From Cristatella mucedo (Eukaryota; Bryozoa; Phylactolaemata; Cristatellidae): a DNA stretch of 64,000 nucleotides. Where the stretch lies: assembly GCA_009760855.2 (NCBI GenBank), contig WPIO01000011.1:479501-543500 (forward strand). Direction: 5' to 3'. Below the pieces are notes generated by a model that did no database searches, was not told the DNA's origin, and saw only the letters and a program-made list of their open reading frames with translations. Shown here in pieces: positions 1 through 12,182 of the stretch; position 1 is the first letter of the stretch; the number at the start of each line of letters is the position of its first letter. Both the position numbers and the translations under genes were made by a program.

Positions 1-1262
1 AAAGGCAGGTTGTAGAAAGAATTTGAGGTTTGTACGAGGTGAAGATAAGCAGTGAAATTCCGAAATGCTGTCGGTACGATGCTAAGCCTGGTGAGGAAGT
101 AGATCTGATAGGTAGGAAGGGGCCAAAAAATGAAGGGACCTAAAAGTGAGCAACAAACCCTTGCATTCGATGCATTGCTTGACTGAGAGCCAGTGCATGT
201 CATCGAAAAGTGACCTGATGTGGCAACTGGGACACTCACGACAGACAAGCCTAGCTGTAGAGCTTTGCACCAGCTATAAGCATCTGATTGTACATGCCGG
301 TAGGCCAGCAAGCAGTGAATGTCAGAAGTCAAAACGTGATGTCACAAAATCATGGATCAACTTTGATGTGGTATCCTTATCTAAACTAGCCCAAATCATA
401 GCAAATGTTGTGTTGCTAAAAGTAGGCAAACTTGACTGTAGAGCTGATGTGGTCGTCTAATGAAAGGTCACTTTGGAGATGACACCTACATTTCGTGCAG
501 ATTAAAGAGAAGACATTCTGGCCGAGCCGATTTTAAGTGTTAGCCTTTCCAATTTCTGAATGACTCTCAGGTTTGATCATAAATAGTAAGTTTTTTGTAT
601 CCTTATTTACCTTAAGAAAATTTGCTGCCATCAATGTGTGGATGTCATCAATATTTGCAACAAGAGAGTTGAGAGAAATTGAGGTGCTCGAAGGATGGGA
701 GGGATAGAACCAAAGGTACAACAGAGTGTCATTCGCATAGAACTGAAAGACTGTGCTTCGCAATCACACTGGCAAGAAGGAGAGCATAATCCGTAAAAAT
801 AATCAGACCTAGCACTGAGCCCTGAGGTAGAGCATATTTCAGAGGTACCTCGGATGTTCTTTGTCCATCACGTCAATACTCTGGTGTCTCCCAGTGAGGT
901 AGCACCTGAACAATTGAAGAGCAGTTCCAGAGATGCCCAGGCCTGAGAGGTGCTCTAGAAGAACTTGGGGATCGATAGCATCAAATTCAGCCGAAAGATC
1001 GAGTGAAACAAGCAGAGACACTGCACCCATGTCTGCATTCCCAAGTAGGTCGTTGTACACGCAAAGCAATGCTGACTCCGTGGAGTGATTAGCTCTAAAG
1101 CCAGACTGGAACTTACTAGCAAGGTTTGAAGTTTCAATATTTGAGTTAAGCTGGTCCGGCACGACTCTTTCTAGTGTCTCTGATAGGAATGATAGAAGGA
1201 AGACTGGGCGGTAGTTTCTCAAGTTCTTCTGTGAATTGCGATACGTTAGCATTGACTTTCCA
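1..1262 (-). mobile_element. L2/CR1-like LINE fragment with part of the reverse transcriptase
   Basis: Minus-strand open frames give an RT core with LRNYRPVFLLSFLSETLERV, LVSLDLSAEFDAID (motif A) and a decayed YANDT where YADDT is usual (motif C), then the post-RT region (AANFLKVNKDT) and a C-terminal domain (SSTARLVCRECPSCHI...YLSDLLPHQA). Several frames are needed to read it, so it is dead. The element is cut by the window start and fades out near 1,262. Confidence 0.75.
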
Positions 1263-3779
1263 GGCGTTTTTTAATCGATGCTTGTAATAGGGTCTTGTAG
1301 ATTTCCGTAGATTTATTCAAAGCTCAGCACTATGCATGGTTTTATGACTAGTTCTTTGCGTTCTTCGTCACAGAGGTGTCTTTCGAAATTAAATTTTCTA
1401 GATCAGCCGGTCTGTGATATTGTGTGTAGTAGCCTGATTTATTGTTTCTTCGACTCTTTAATTCCTGACATGGCACCAGCCTTTTGCCTTGTAATACTCT
1501 GAGCTCGGGAAGCTTGCATCTACAACTACCCGGTGGGGCCAGGTTACTTATTTGCTTTCCACATAGCTATTTGCATAGAATGCCTAGTATATCATCCAGA
1601 GCCTGGCATATATGTAGCATCTGAGGCTTTAGTTATGTGCAAACTGGCTCGAATAGACTCTAGATGCCCGAAATTTCTTCCATGCAACTATGCAGCATTT
1701 GTGGCACAGGTTTCATGCAAACCTGCTCAAAGTGACTAGAAGCCCAAATTCCTAAGCAATCCTTAAAGCGAAAACCAGTGAGCGAGAAAAGTCAACAAAG
1801 AAAGATAATATTTGTAATAATACATTTGCATTGCATGCTAAGAGCCGCATCTCAATCCAGGCTTTTTCAGATGCTGCATAAAATCAGGAGCTAATGGTAG
1901 TGGTATTTAAATCTTACAAGTCCACTGTGAACCTATCGATATGGTTAGTAGCAGAAGGCATTTTGACGGCAGGCATAAGCATACCATGGACGACTCAGGT
2001 CAAGGTACAGAGTCTATAGAAGCAGTAAGGAATCGATCACTTATTAAATGAGTTAATCTAAGAACTGAAGCATCACATGCCTTATGAAAGCAACAGAACG
2101 CACAAATACCACATGCATAAATCTCATAACTACCAGGTAAGCACAAGACTCGGCTACAAAAAAGACATGTGGAATAGTGTTCGCAATATTTTGCCGTGGT
2201 CTCGATCTATCTGTCACAGTATATTACAACGTTGGAATAAAAGGACGGGGGAAGTAGGTTTTAAAACCGCATTATGTACGACTGGCGTGTGTGAGATACT
2301 GAGCTTTCTTTGGTAGCACCATGAACAAATTTTTATGGACGTCCTACTATAATAATAAGTTTACCCTACCCACTACATTAATTAGTACAGCAATATCAGT
2401 GTTTGGCTATTAATGTGCGTTTAAAAACCATAATAGCCATAGCGAAAAGAAATCTAATAGCTAGTAAAAATGATTTGCACCATGAAAAAAACTTCTTAAC
2501 TATAGTGATGCTCGCCAAAATTTCTAGTGAATTCAAAATGAGGTAGAAGGAAAAGCATCACCAAGTAATTGTGGCCGCATCAGAAATACTCAAACAAGAC
2601 GATTCATCAAAGGTAGAAGCTGTGACTTAGGAAATACATAATTTATGTGTGCCTGCAGCCTCGGCTCCAAAGACTCCAAAAATTAATTTGCATGGCGTGA
2701 TACAAAAACTAGGAAATCCAGCTCAATTAATCACCGAATTATCCTAAATACTAAGCTTGGGTTAAAGTCTCTTAAAGATGTATCGCTTCCTGTTCTTTTT
2801 GTCTGGACACTAGTCTGAGACCAAGTAAAACTTAAGTTGCGACTTTATCTGAAGAATTGTATTGGATTCTTCCATAGTATTGTTATTAATTAAGCTAAAA
2901 ACAACTAAAGATTGATAACAAATTTGGTTTCCAAAGGTAAGTACTTAATTAAAAATTGACAAGAATCAAATTCTGGAAATTATTGATTCTTATCAGTGGA
3001 ATGCAGGCGTTGAGCGCTCGCTTATTTTCTTAAATATTTCTGGAATAACGTAACACCTGCAACTCTAACTTACCAGTTGCCAATACCTTAATCTTACTAA
3101 AATGAAAACCTCGCTGTATGCATTTAAAACTGAATTGAAATAGTCGCCACGGAGTACGTTACAGTATTACATAAAGTTGTGCGTCTAACAATAGTTTGTG
3201 AGAGAAAGTAGTTTCAAAAGCTGTAGAGACCCGACTGTGGATAAAAGCTGAACCTCAGGTATAATGCTTGCTTTGCTAAAAACCTTTCGTGCAATTTAAG
3301 TAACTTCAGTCTGGTTAAAAAACACAATTAAGGTATCGTGCGATGAACCTAAACTTAAATTTGTTTCATCAATTGCATCTTACCAGGGGGTACGATAATC
3401 AAAAACTCCGCCCCAATTTACCTTCACCAAGTCTTGTGTATTTTTCTTTCGATCCAACCGAGAAGCTTGGGCAGATTTTATCTTTTATAATCCCGTGGTG
3501 GTACTCCAGTCAAACCTCACATTTTCTTGGTGGGAAAATTATTCAAAATATATACCTTTTTTATTTGAAAACGATAATTCTTAAAATTGTTTAACTAAAC
3601 AAGCAAAGTTCCTTAGTTATTGGCTTGTAATTTTTCATTTATTATGGGCTTTTCATGTGTTATGCAGCGTCAACATTTTCAGCATTTTTGCTTCCTAATG
3701 TTGACATGTTTTTATGGTAAAATGGAACAGTTTTAATCTTTAAGACATATCTAGCTGATTTAAAATTAATATGTGTACA
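1263..3779. other. No recognised gene
   Basis: This is AT-rich sequence with only short frames. Two donor-like sites (ccag|gtaagc at 2,138 and aaag|gtaagt at 2,935) lack a convincing exon in front of them. Apart from the small duplication near 1.6-1.7 kb I see nothing to annotate. Confidence 0.4.
1611..1745. repeat. Imperfect 77-bp direct duplication
   Basis: The stretch from atgtagcatctgaggc to gactctagatgccc recurs, diverged, from 1,688 (atgcagcatttgtggc ... gactagaagccc). Both halves keep a tgcaaac core. No function is apparent. Confidence 0.35.
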
Positions 3780-3906
3780 GTGGCAGAAGAGCCTAATAGC
3801 GATCACCACTGGTTTCAGTCAACGATAAAGAATCCTCTGCTGCAGGACTCGAACACATGAACTGGCCCGTAGAGAGATACCATATCGATACAGCATCGCA
3901 AGAGAA
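3780..3906 (-). mobile_element. tRNA-like segment, possible SINE head or tRNA pseudogene
   Basis: On the minus strand a perfect B-box-like gttcgagtcc follows an A-box-like stretch (gatgctgtatcgatatgg) at about tRNA distance, with gggcc between them. I cannot fold it into a clean cloverleaf, so a functional tRNA is unlikely. It differs from the main SINE family of the window. Confidence 0.35.
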
Positions 3907-6345
3907 GAATATATAGCTATAAATTAACGCATGATTCATTGACGCTCCTGTTGATATCCGAATCTGCTTTGCAAGCAACAATATGCATACCTAAAAATGA
4001 AAAATATTTGGAAGTTTTTTCTGTCAGTTCTAGCTTCATGTGGGAACTGAGGTTTTGTCGAAAAATTAGCGTAACGATCAGATTGACTCACTCACAGGTA
4101 CATGGTACATCTTCTCAGTAGAACATTCATATCAAATCATTAAAACCTGTACGTGCTTCCAAGCACCCTATGATAATGCTACCGCAATCCGAACATTACT
4201 CATTTGGTTTGGCTGTCTAAAGGCTGATTGAGTGAGCTACTTAGTTTTTATAAATTCTATTATAATTTAGTGTAGGTTTTTATCAGAGGAAAATTCCATT
4301 AAAAGATAGCACCAATAGATATTTAAAATCTTCAAACAGCACTCAACAAAAAGAATAAAACAAATTTTTAGGCACTTTAATTAAATTTTAAATTAGTCAC
4401 GTGCATTTTTAAATACTTTCAAGGCAGAGAATGTTTTTGCCTTAGCATGAGGGTGGTTTCTGGTTTAGGAGTGTATGAATTGAAATCACATGAATTAAAT
4501 GATCCTATAATCATCGGGAAACAATGCTTGGGTTGGATATCCTGGTACTACGATGCGAAGTAGATTCACTTAGTAGGTAGACCAAAGTACCACAATTAAT
4601 GAGCCTAAATTTGCTTAGCCAAATTTGGTCACTACTAGATGCAGATCCATTTCAGAGAGGTGAGAAAATAGGCTATTTGGAATTTGTTACAATCACCAAA
4701 GAATAGCCTGGATATTGGTATGTCATTACCCCAAAGCATCCTATTGCACATTCTAGAATAACAGCAAGCTTGATTAAACTGAAGCTTGAAGATAGCGTTA
4801 AATATGCATAGGCTAATTGACTTTAGTAATAAAACTGGATTCGGATGACTAGTGGAATGATTTCTGGACTCACGACTTGCAATTTTTGTAAAGTAAGTTA
4901 GTTTACAAACATGAAGGGGACAAAAATTGGTTGACAAAGACTTTGAACTGAATAGATCTCTTCTTGGGGACCCAAAGCAAGAACTGACTGAAGCCTATTG
5001 GCTTGTTCATCTTTTTAAAAGTCATTTCAACTCTCAGTCAGATTATGTGCACTGACTGCAGGGTATTCTCTCACCGACCGAATTTCAAGATAGGGCTTTT
5101 ATATTTCCAAACTACAATTGGGTTTTCTGCAGCTTGTTAGATTTTCTAATTTCATCGAGTTTTAAAATGTGTGTCTTCTTTTATGGGCCAATCTCATCAA
5201 TACATTCTGAAAGCAGGTTAGGCGTGTTAGAAAAGAGGGAAAATATGCATAAGAATTAAGAATGGTCTCGTTCATAAAGCGATTAAACGAATACAGTCTC
5301 TATTTAGGCTCCTTTAAATGCAATGCCAGAGAAGCTTTAAGGAATAGCTAATGAAAATCATTAACCATAATTAGGAACGTTTGCAAACGCATCTAACTAT
5401 CACGGAAGGTCAGCATATTAAAGCGCAGAGTAGACGTTCATTGCCCAAGGTTAGTATTACAGCCGGCTAATAATATGCCCTCAATGATGCATACTTAACA
5501 AAAGAAGCAACACATATTTACAGAGACGTAATTCGAGTGCATTTTGTAATTGCCCTTAATCAGGCCGAGCACAGCTTCCCCACATAAATCCCTAAAAGGA
5601 CTGATAGATATAACAGACTAAATGCTCTCTTGCACCCATTGGGTTTTATCTCTTTTTATTTCAATTCTGGAAAATCAGTAAATAGTGCAATTTCAATTGG
5701 AAATGAGTTACAACCTTCAGGGGCTTACTAGTTTCTACCAACTTTCAAGTCAGTTAAGAGCAACCACTAATTTAACAACCTCAGCCAGCGATACAGGACG
5801 ATTACTGCGAAATTAATTCAGATACATAGTAATAAGTTAGAGAATTGAGAAACCTTAATTTATCAAAAAATCCGGAAATAGTTATACTGTATACTAGGCA
5901 GTCAGTTAAAATATTTGAGGGATTTTTGTAACGTGGCAACTGCTACTTTAACTAAGCTTTGCTGCAGATTTTTGCAGCAACTGTAAGCCTCTTGTTAGGC
6001 AAGTCGAAAGATGTGAATCTAGTGAGTTACTGACGTCTTGTTGAGATGTATTGATTGCAATGACTAAAGACCACCACTTAGTCAGCATCAACTTTCAGTA
6101 ACAGTAAATTCATTCCCTCCGAAGGCTTCAGGCTGCTCAAGTCTGAATACCGTGCAATTAGTCTTCATCTCTGTTATAATACTGCCAAATAATTGATAAC
6201 GTGGCTTGTGTTCAAGATAATTTAATCATCAATTTTCAGCCGTGAGCTAGCTATATTTGCAATGTAAACCAAGCTCCGACATTGCTCTCTAGTGCTCTGA
6301 GGGCTGGTAAGCTACTCTATGGTGAGCCACTGTAAAAGCAAGAAG

Positions 6346-6813
6346 CTATTGTTGCACATCTCCATCCTTCACAAAGTCTCTTAAATCTGAAGCAACAATG
6401 AGAAGCATTTTATTCTTTAGCGTAGAGATACTTGCTAATTTTACGAAGCGATCGGCAAAGCTTGCATAGTTTGCAGATCTTGACAGTGTACGGTGCATCT
6501 TTAATAAGATGACGAGGATCTCTCGTCGGCATAGCTTATCGACAGCTCGATAGGCAATCCAGCCATATGAACTGAAACCATAATGACTGTGTAGCGATTG
6601 TGATTTGAGAGAGTGTACCCCAGCATAAGGCATTGCAGCCGGCAAACTGTTGTTTGCCAGCACTAGCCTTGGGGCTGCCCGACTTAGGCTAGCGAATCGG
6701 AGTGCAGCTCTCCTGCTGTTAGGTACTCCCAAAGACTCGATCCGATTGGGCGATGCTTTCTTGAGTGACAGGCGACAGAATTTCCTGTTCGACATAACAC
6801 CAGTAGTAGCCAA
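6346..6813 (-). CDS. Unassigned 155-codon open frame, minus strand
   Basis: The frame reads MSNRKFCRLSLKKASPNRIE and on to a stop; I recognise no domain. It lies downstream of another minus-strand open frame (6,857-7,384), and the two could be exons of one gene, but no convincing donor-acceptor pair joins them. The composition is richer in GC than the surroundings. It may be a transposon relic or chance. Confidence 0.2.
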   Translation of the reverse strand: MATTGVMSNRKFCRLSLKKASPNRIESLGVPNSRRAALRFASLSRAAPRLVLANNSLPAAMPYAGVHSLKSQSLHSHYGFSSYGWIAYRAVDKLCRREILVILLKMHRTLSRSANYASFADRFVKLASISTLKNKMLLIVASDLRDFVKDGDVQQ

Positions 6814-6856
6814 TAATTAGAGATTGTTGAGTACGGTTGCGTACGCTTGCTCCAAT

Positions 6857-7384
6857 TCACTTGCTGTTTAGTAAGACATGTACAATCAACCAAGAACAGT
6901 ATAGCTCGCCAGTAAAAAATAGAGTACAAATCTGATGTGTGCACAATGTACTTTCCTGGATGAAAGATGGATCGAAAAAGGTAAAACATGCACCAAAAAG
7001 ATATGCACATATAAGGAGAGCCCTCGAGAGAAAAATATTAGAGAGCTGGCCAGAATCTAAGAGAGAGTTTTTAGTGACACGAAATTCCTTAATAGTCATT
7101 TGCTCAGGGTCATGGGTGCCTTTTTTCCATCCAATCACCAGGTGGCTTGCACGAGGGAGGTGTGAGACAGTGCACCTAAAGTCCTCCGTAGATTTTTCAA
7201 TATGGAATTGTGTGCCTTTGCCATGCATCAGCTGAAAACACGTTAGTCGCACTGCCCAAACCACCACAGTTGCACCACAGGCAATCAAAGAACCATTTAC
7301 CATTTTACTTTTTCTTGTAACCGTCACTTGTCTGAAACTTACTGCAATAGTGTCATCGAGCCTTAGGTATATAATGGCTAACAA
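6857..7384 (-). CDS. Unassigned 175-codon open frame with Ig-like and hydrophobic parts, minus strand
   Basis: Read on the minus strand from an inner Met near 7,303, the frame begins with a hydrophobic SLIACGATVVVWAVRL that could be a signal peptide or anchor. It then gives EDFRCTVSHLPRASHLVIGW, where Cys and Trp lie 16 residues apart as in Ig B and C strands. No F-strand YxC follows; the rest is hydrophobic. The plus strand of the same DNA also reads an Ig-like NSLIVICSGSWVPFF, so one of the two must be chance. Orientation cannot be settled from sequence alone. Confidence 0.25.
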   Translation of the reverse strand: MLAIIYLRLDDTIAVSFRQVTVTRKSKMVNGSLIACGATVVVWAVRLTCFQLMHGKGTQFHIEKSTEDFRCTVSHLPRASHLVIGWKKGTHDPEQMTIKEFRVTKNSLLDSGQLSNIFLSRALLICAYLFGACFTFFDPSFIQESTLCTHQICTLFFTGELYCSWLIVHVLLNSK

Positions 7385-9439
7385 ACTCGTGTCGCGTTCA
7401 TCACGTAGTAGCTACCAAGGTCCTCAAAGGCAGATAAGGGTTTCCAGCTTTAAAAACGGCTCAATATCATTTAAAGACAGCACAGGTTTTCCCCGCTTCA
7501 CCAATTCTCCGGCTGAGCACAGCAATCAAATAATTAGATGGGCTCCTTACCGACAAGCCAAGCCAAACACGCTAAAGTTACAGCAGGGCAATAGGATCTG
7601 CAATCATAGACATTGTGCTTCGTAGTCTACTGTGACCAAACCTTGGATTAATCGTGCCGTTGGACTGAATATCCATGGGGAAGATGGAGGCTAACGTTGC
7701 TTTGAGCAGGTGATCCTATTCATAGAGCTGATAAAGTTAAATTCATATGAGAGAGATCCAATGAAACTTCGAAGCAAGGAACAGCTTCAAACTCATAAAA
7801 CGTGTCACCAATCTTCTGGGAGTCGTGAGTCTGTTCAAGACTGTCGTAGGTAGAAATTTTGGCGTACATCATCCAGATGAGGCTTGTTACTTTTGTAAGT
7901 GCTCATAGTTATGCACAAGACGCTAACGGTTTGCTGCATTTTAAACAGGCCTTATAAGCTCGCTAGGCTGTACTCCTTTAACTTAAACCTCCAAGCTCTT
8001 CAAACGTCTCAACAGTGTTTTACAGAGCAGCTGGCGGAAAAAGGCTTTTACAAGAAACGCACCCCAGATGGGTTTAACGGTTAACAAGGAGAGGTGATAA
8101 TTTTTTTCAGCGATGCAAAGGGTCCACAAAGAAAGGCTTTGATATTTTGACACTCTAATCTGATTGACAAAATAAAGGATACGCTCTTATAGCCCGTTAG
8201 TTTTACTGCTTGCCGACGTAACAAGGGAATGAACATTCTGCACGGTGCTTTGCATCGCATGTCAGTCATCAGCTCCTCGAACGTCGTACTTTGATTTTAT
8301 TCTGGCATTGGAATCCTTGCTAAGACAGCCCACATTAAGCAGTAGTCTATCACTCTCGGGTATCGATTTCTCCTAAGTCGCAGATTTTTCAGATCTCTTT
8401 CGATTCTGCGTGCAGGAAATTGATCTTTCCTCATTAAGAGAAATTTTTGATATTCACTTAGAAAACACTTCTGAAAATTTCAATACCAAATTTCTTGCAC
8501 TGACTGACTCATTTACTCTTGTGGCTCATGGGTATGAACCTAATAGGATAAAGGATCCCACAATGCACCAAAGTTTTCCAAACTAATGCAAGCTATCATT
8601 GCCGATTATCTTCAAATCCTGCTTGTGTGAAAACATCCGAATCTCATTCCTTATACACTGCCTGCCAAACTTTGCACGAAAATGTGGTCCGCGTATGTAA
8701 TATTAAAAGTGCGTAAATAGTAAAACTTCGAGATTCTGGACACACGTAATGTCCGCTCAAAAAAATCTTCTTTTCTACTGATCAATCACCCTACCGGCCT
8801 GACATAGTTGGGGAGAAAGCTATAACTCGACAATACTTGACAGGAAAGACGAGTTCACACGCACCTCTGATTGAGCTCACTTTGCATCCTCGCCCAGAAG
8901 GAACATGGTTTACCCCAGACGTTAAACTAGCATAAGTCTACTAAACTCAGTGTTGAAAAAGCATACAAGCAATCAAGACTGAGTGTCATTCTACTGACAT
9001 ACAAAGAATAACGTGGATCGCAACAATCGATCTTAGAAAATACCATATCTATAAAAAATAGCTAAATAACAGATGCGAAATCCAAAGATGCTGATGCCTA
9101 CTATCAATCGCCTCCTTAGCCGCTGCCACATTAGGTCCTTTGCTAGCGTTCCTTGTGGTAATCTCTCCGACCCCTTCTCTAGCTTATGTGTCAACGAGAT
9201 ATACAAGATCAGTTTGGCCATCTCTAGGTTGGCTGCATCTCCTCAGGTATCCTGTCCCTAAATTACGTGTTGCACCTTTACGTCGAGATTCGAGAAGGCC
9301 ACGAGTGACCTCATCGTGGAGTCCGTATCATAATGGAAAAAGACAACTAGTCATCTGAACTGCATTACTACTGTCCTATTTGAACGACGCTAAGATCTGC
9401 TACATAACTAATCTCGTAGCTTAATCCTTATAGTCCGAC

Positions 9440-11090
9440 CAGGTCCCGGTACGTTTCAAAATCCTACAGTTAGGCCACTATTCAAGGAAGCTACACTGGA
9501 GCAAGAAAAATTAAGCTGCTTCTTACCAGTATCCCTTCTACCATTCCTATCACAGACTCCGGAACGTTTCGTGGCAGACCAGCTGAACTCTCACTTTCAA
9601 ATTGTTAACCTAGCGAGACAATTCCAGCTTGCTTTTTCGAAATAAGCTCCATTAAGAGTCATTATTTCTAAGGTTCTACAATGACTCTCTAGGAATGCAG
9701 ACTTAGGTAGAGCTTCTAAAAATAATTTCTCGTTTTTTTCTGAAGCTTGTGATGCTATCAATCATAAATTCATTCTCGAGTGCTTTTGATCTTGCCTGGG
9801 ATTCACTGGCACGGCACTGAAGTGGTTGAGATCCTATCTACGCGCGAGACTCCTCCTAGTCCTGACGTAATCAGAAAAAGGCCAGCCGAGGGATCGCTGA
9901 AGTGTGGCGTACAATCTCAGGGCTCTTTGCTTGGTACTTCTTTTTACGGTTTACACTCTACCTCTACCGCCTGTGTGAATAAAACTCGCAACCTAGGCTT
10001 TCATTTCTATGAATATGACAATTAGTTTTACTTTTGCTGTGATCCCTCCCAGCGCTCCAGCACGTTTGAGTTCTCATCATTTCTCTTTTGCATGTATTGA
10101 AGATATCCACACATAGATGGCAGCAAATTTTCTTCGAGTTAGCGATGATAAAATCAACTAACTATTTGCTGAAAACCAAGCGAGATTCCTACAAGAAAAA
10201 GCCTAATACTCAAAGTCGGAGCTTCCAGCATATTTCTTTCTGAATCTGCATGAAATCTAGGTCTCTTGTTTCAAAGTGATCTTTCATTGGACGACCTAAT
10301 CAGTTCTACAGTAAATTGTTCCTACTGTCAGCTAAAAGATGGCTGAAATTCGGGCTTGCTTAGACAGTGATAGTACATCTAAATCGGTTCTTGCATATGC
10401 GATATCATCTCTAAACTTCTGCAACTTATTGCTTGCTGGTCTTCCGGCCAGTGAAGTCACGCTCTTACAGCTGCTTTCAGACTATGCAGCTAGGCTTGTC
10501 CGGCATGAAAGTTGCAGTCGCCAAATCACACCACCTCTCACTGACCGGCACTGGCTCCCAGTCAAGAATCTAATCGACTTCATCGTTTTTGTACTCACAT
10601 TTAGAATAATCCTTTCTTTGGCTCTACCTGTCAGATCTACACCCTACCAGGCTAGCTATCGCACCACCTGCTATTCGGAGTCAAATCGTTTAACTGCATT
10701 TCGTGCGAGATTCAAATTCTTTTAAAACCCTGTCATTAGTTCGTGTGCACTCGCTGCCTGGAACTCACTTTCGACTGGCATTATGGAATTCCTTGACCCA
10801 TGGCGGAATTTTACAGAGATTCAAAAAATGCATCTATTTATCAAAGCATTTAGTGGGTCCACTAGATTTTTCGGTGGCGTTCCTAGTGTGCTGATAATTT
10901 GAATGTTGCCACTAACCATATTCAAATGCCAACCCTTATGCATGTCACCCCTGTGTTCTGCTTGTTGAAATTTAGCAAGCTTACAAGAACCATTTGATCA
11001 TGCTTCCTTTCCAGCAAATGCATAGTTAATATAGAGAGATTAAGTGTTTTAAAGGTCCTATGGAAATTTTTATCATTATTATTCCTTTTA
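9440..11090 (+). mobile_element. L2/CR1-like LINE, decayed copy
   Basis: Plus-strand remnants follow the LINE order: VADQLNSHF (before motif A), FDAINHKF-like motif A near 9.74 kb, LGFHFYEYDN (decayed motif C) near 10.0 kb, then the C-terminal domain ARLVRHESCSRQITPPLTDRHWLP at 10.35-10.73 kb and a degenerate 3' end (agagagattaag, then attattatt) near 11.03-11.09 kb. Many stops and frameshifts mark it as old. Confidence 0.7.
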
Positions 11091-11596
11091 CCCTAGTGTC
11101 TACAGCTACAGCAAAAACCATAATTGTAATTTATTCAAAACCTAGCACGTCTCAATGTCAGATTCACAAGCACTTGCCTTTTGCCAAAGCAATCGTATGC
11201 ATGTAGTTCTGCATATTTATGTGTACATTGAGTGCTTCTCTTGTAAAAAAACTGGTTTAGTACCGTTGAACATTGTAATATTTTTTTGAATAATCAAACC
11301 GCACGAAATTTCAAACACATTGGGGCTATCGGACTGCTTTGTAGTCAAATCGGGAAATATCCTAGCCAGGCCTAAAATTCAAATTGCCTATCAGTAATCA
11401 CTGCTGGTAATTATAACCTCAGATAAAAACTGCATCAAATCTTAGATGACTGCTGTTTTACGTGTCTGCTTGTAATTGATGAATGAAAGTCTAAATACTA
11501 ATAGTTGCAAAACGTTTACACATCGACTTCATTTAACTGAATAAAAACTCCACAGCAACAGTAAACTGAGGCTGTGTACAGAGGCTGTATAGAATA

Positions 11597-11734
11597 TAAT
11601 TCATTTATATAGCGCCCCAAGAGAACTTAATCTCTATTCAGGCGCTTCACATATGCCTCGGGGCTCGAGCCCATGACCTCAGTCAGACCTTGGTCGGGGC
11701 GAGCAACTTAGCCGCTAGACCAAACCAGCTCGGC
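11597..11734 (-). mobile_element. tRNA-derived SINE
   Basis: On the minus strand the head gagctggtttggtctagcgg carries an A box, and gggctcgagcccc is a B box about 40 nt on. The body ends gcgcctgaatagagattaag and ttctcttggggcgct, then an AT-rich tail. Four relatives occur in the window. The 3' end nearly equals the LINE family 1 3' end. Confidence 0.7.
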
Positions 11735-12114
11735 ATAGAAAGCTTGAAACTGATTAACCTAAAATCCGTAAGGCTTTCGTAGGTCTATGAAGGACCCTAC
11801 TAACGAAAACAAATGTGCTGAATAATGTGAAGAACAAATGTTGTATTCCAATCGTTTTAAATAAGTACACGTATTTGTTTTCCACGTAACCATTCATTCT
11901 CAACAACATGATTCAAGTGGCTGAAAAAAGATCAGCCGTGGTTAATGAGCTGTGGCTAACCTTTTTGGAGTTTGTTATGACGCATTATTATTCACTGTGT
12001 ACCCTAGTGCAGCTGGAGTCACTGACATATGTCGAGCTGGGCGTCGCCTTGCCGGCGAAGGGCAAAGCCTGGGGCTATCACCCAGAGGCCAAAGACTGGG
12101 ACTTGGAACGGCAT

Positions 12115-12182
<68 letters not shown>

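Larger units (their letters stand above)
3907..9430. other. Mostly unassigned AT-rich sequence
   Basis: Only two minus-strand frames (6,346-6,813 and 6,857-7,384) and a weak exon candidate (3,976-4,097, TICIPKNEK...LRFC, donor acag|gtacat) stand out. The latter has Ig-like Cys spacing but an unsupported start. No repeat family of the window was recognised between 4.1 and 6.3 kb or 7.6 and 9.4 kb. Confidence 0.35.
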
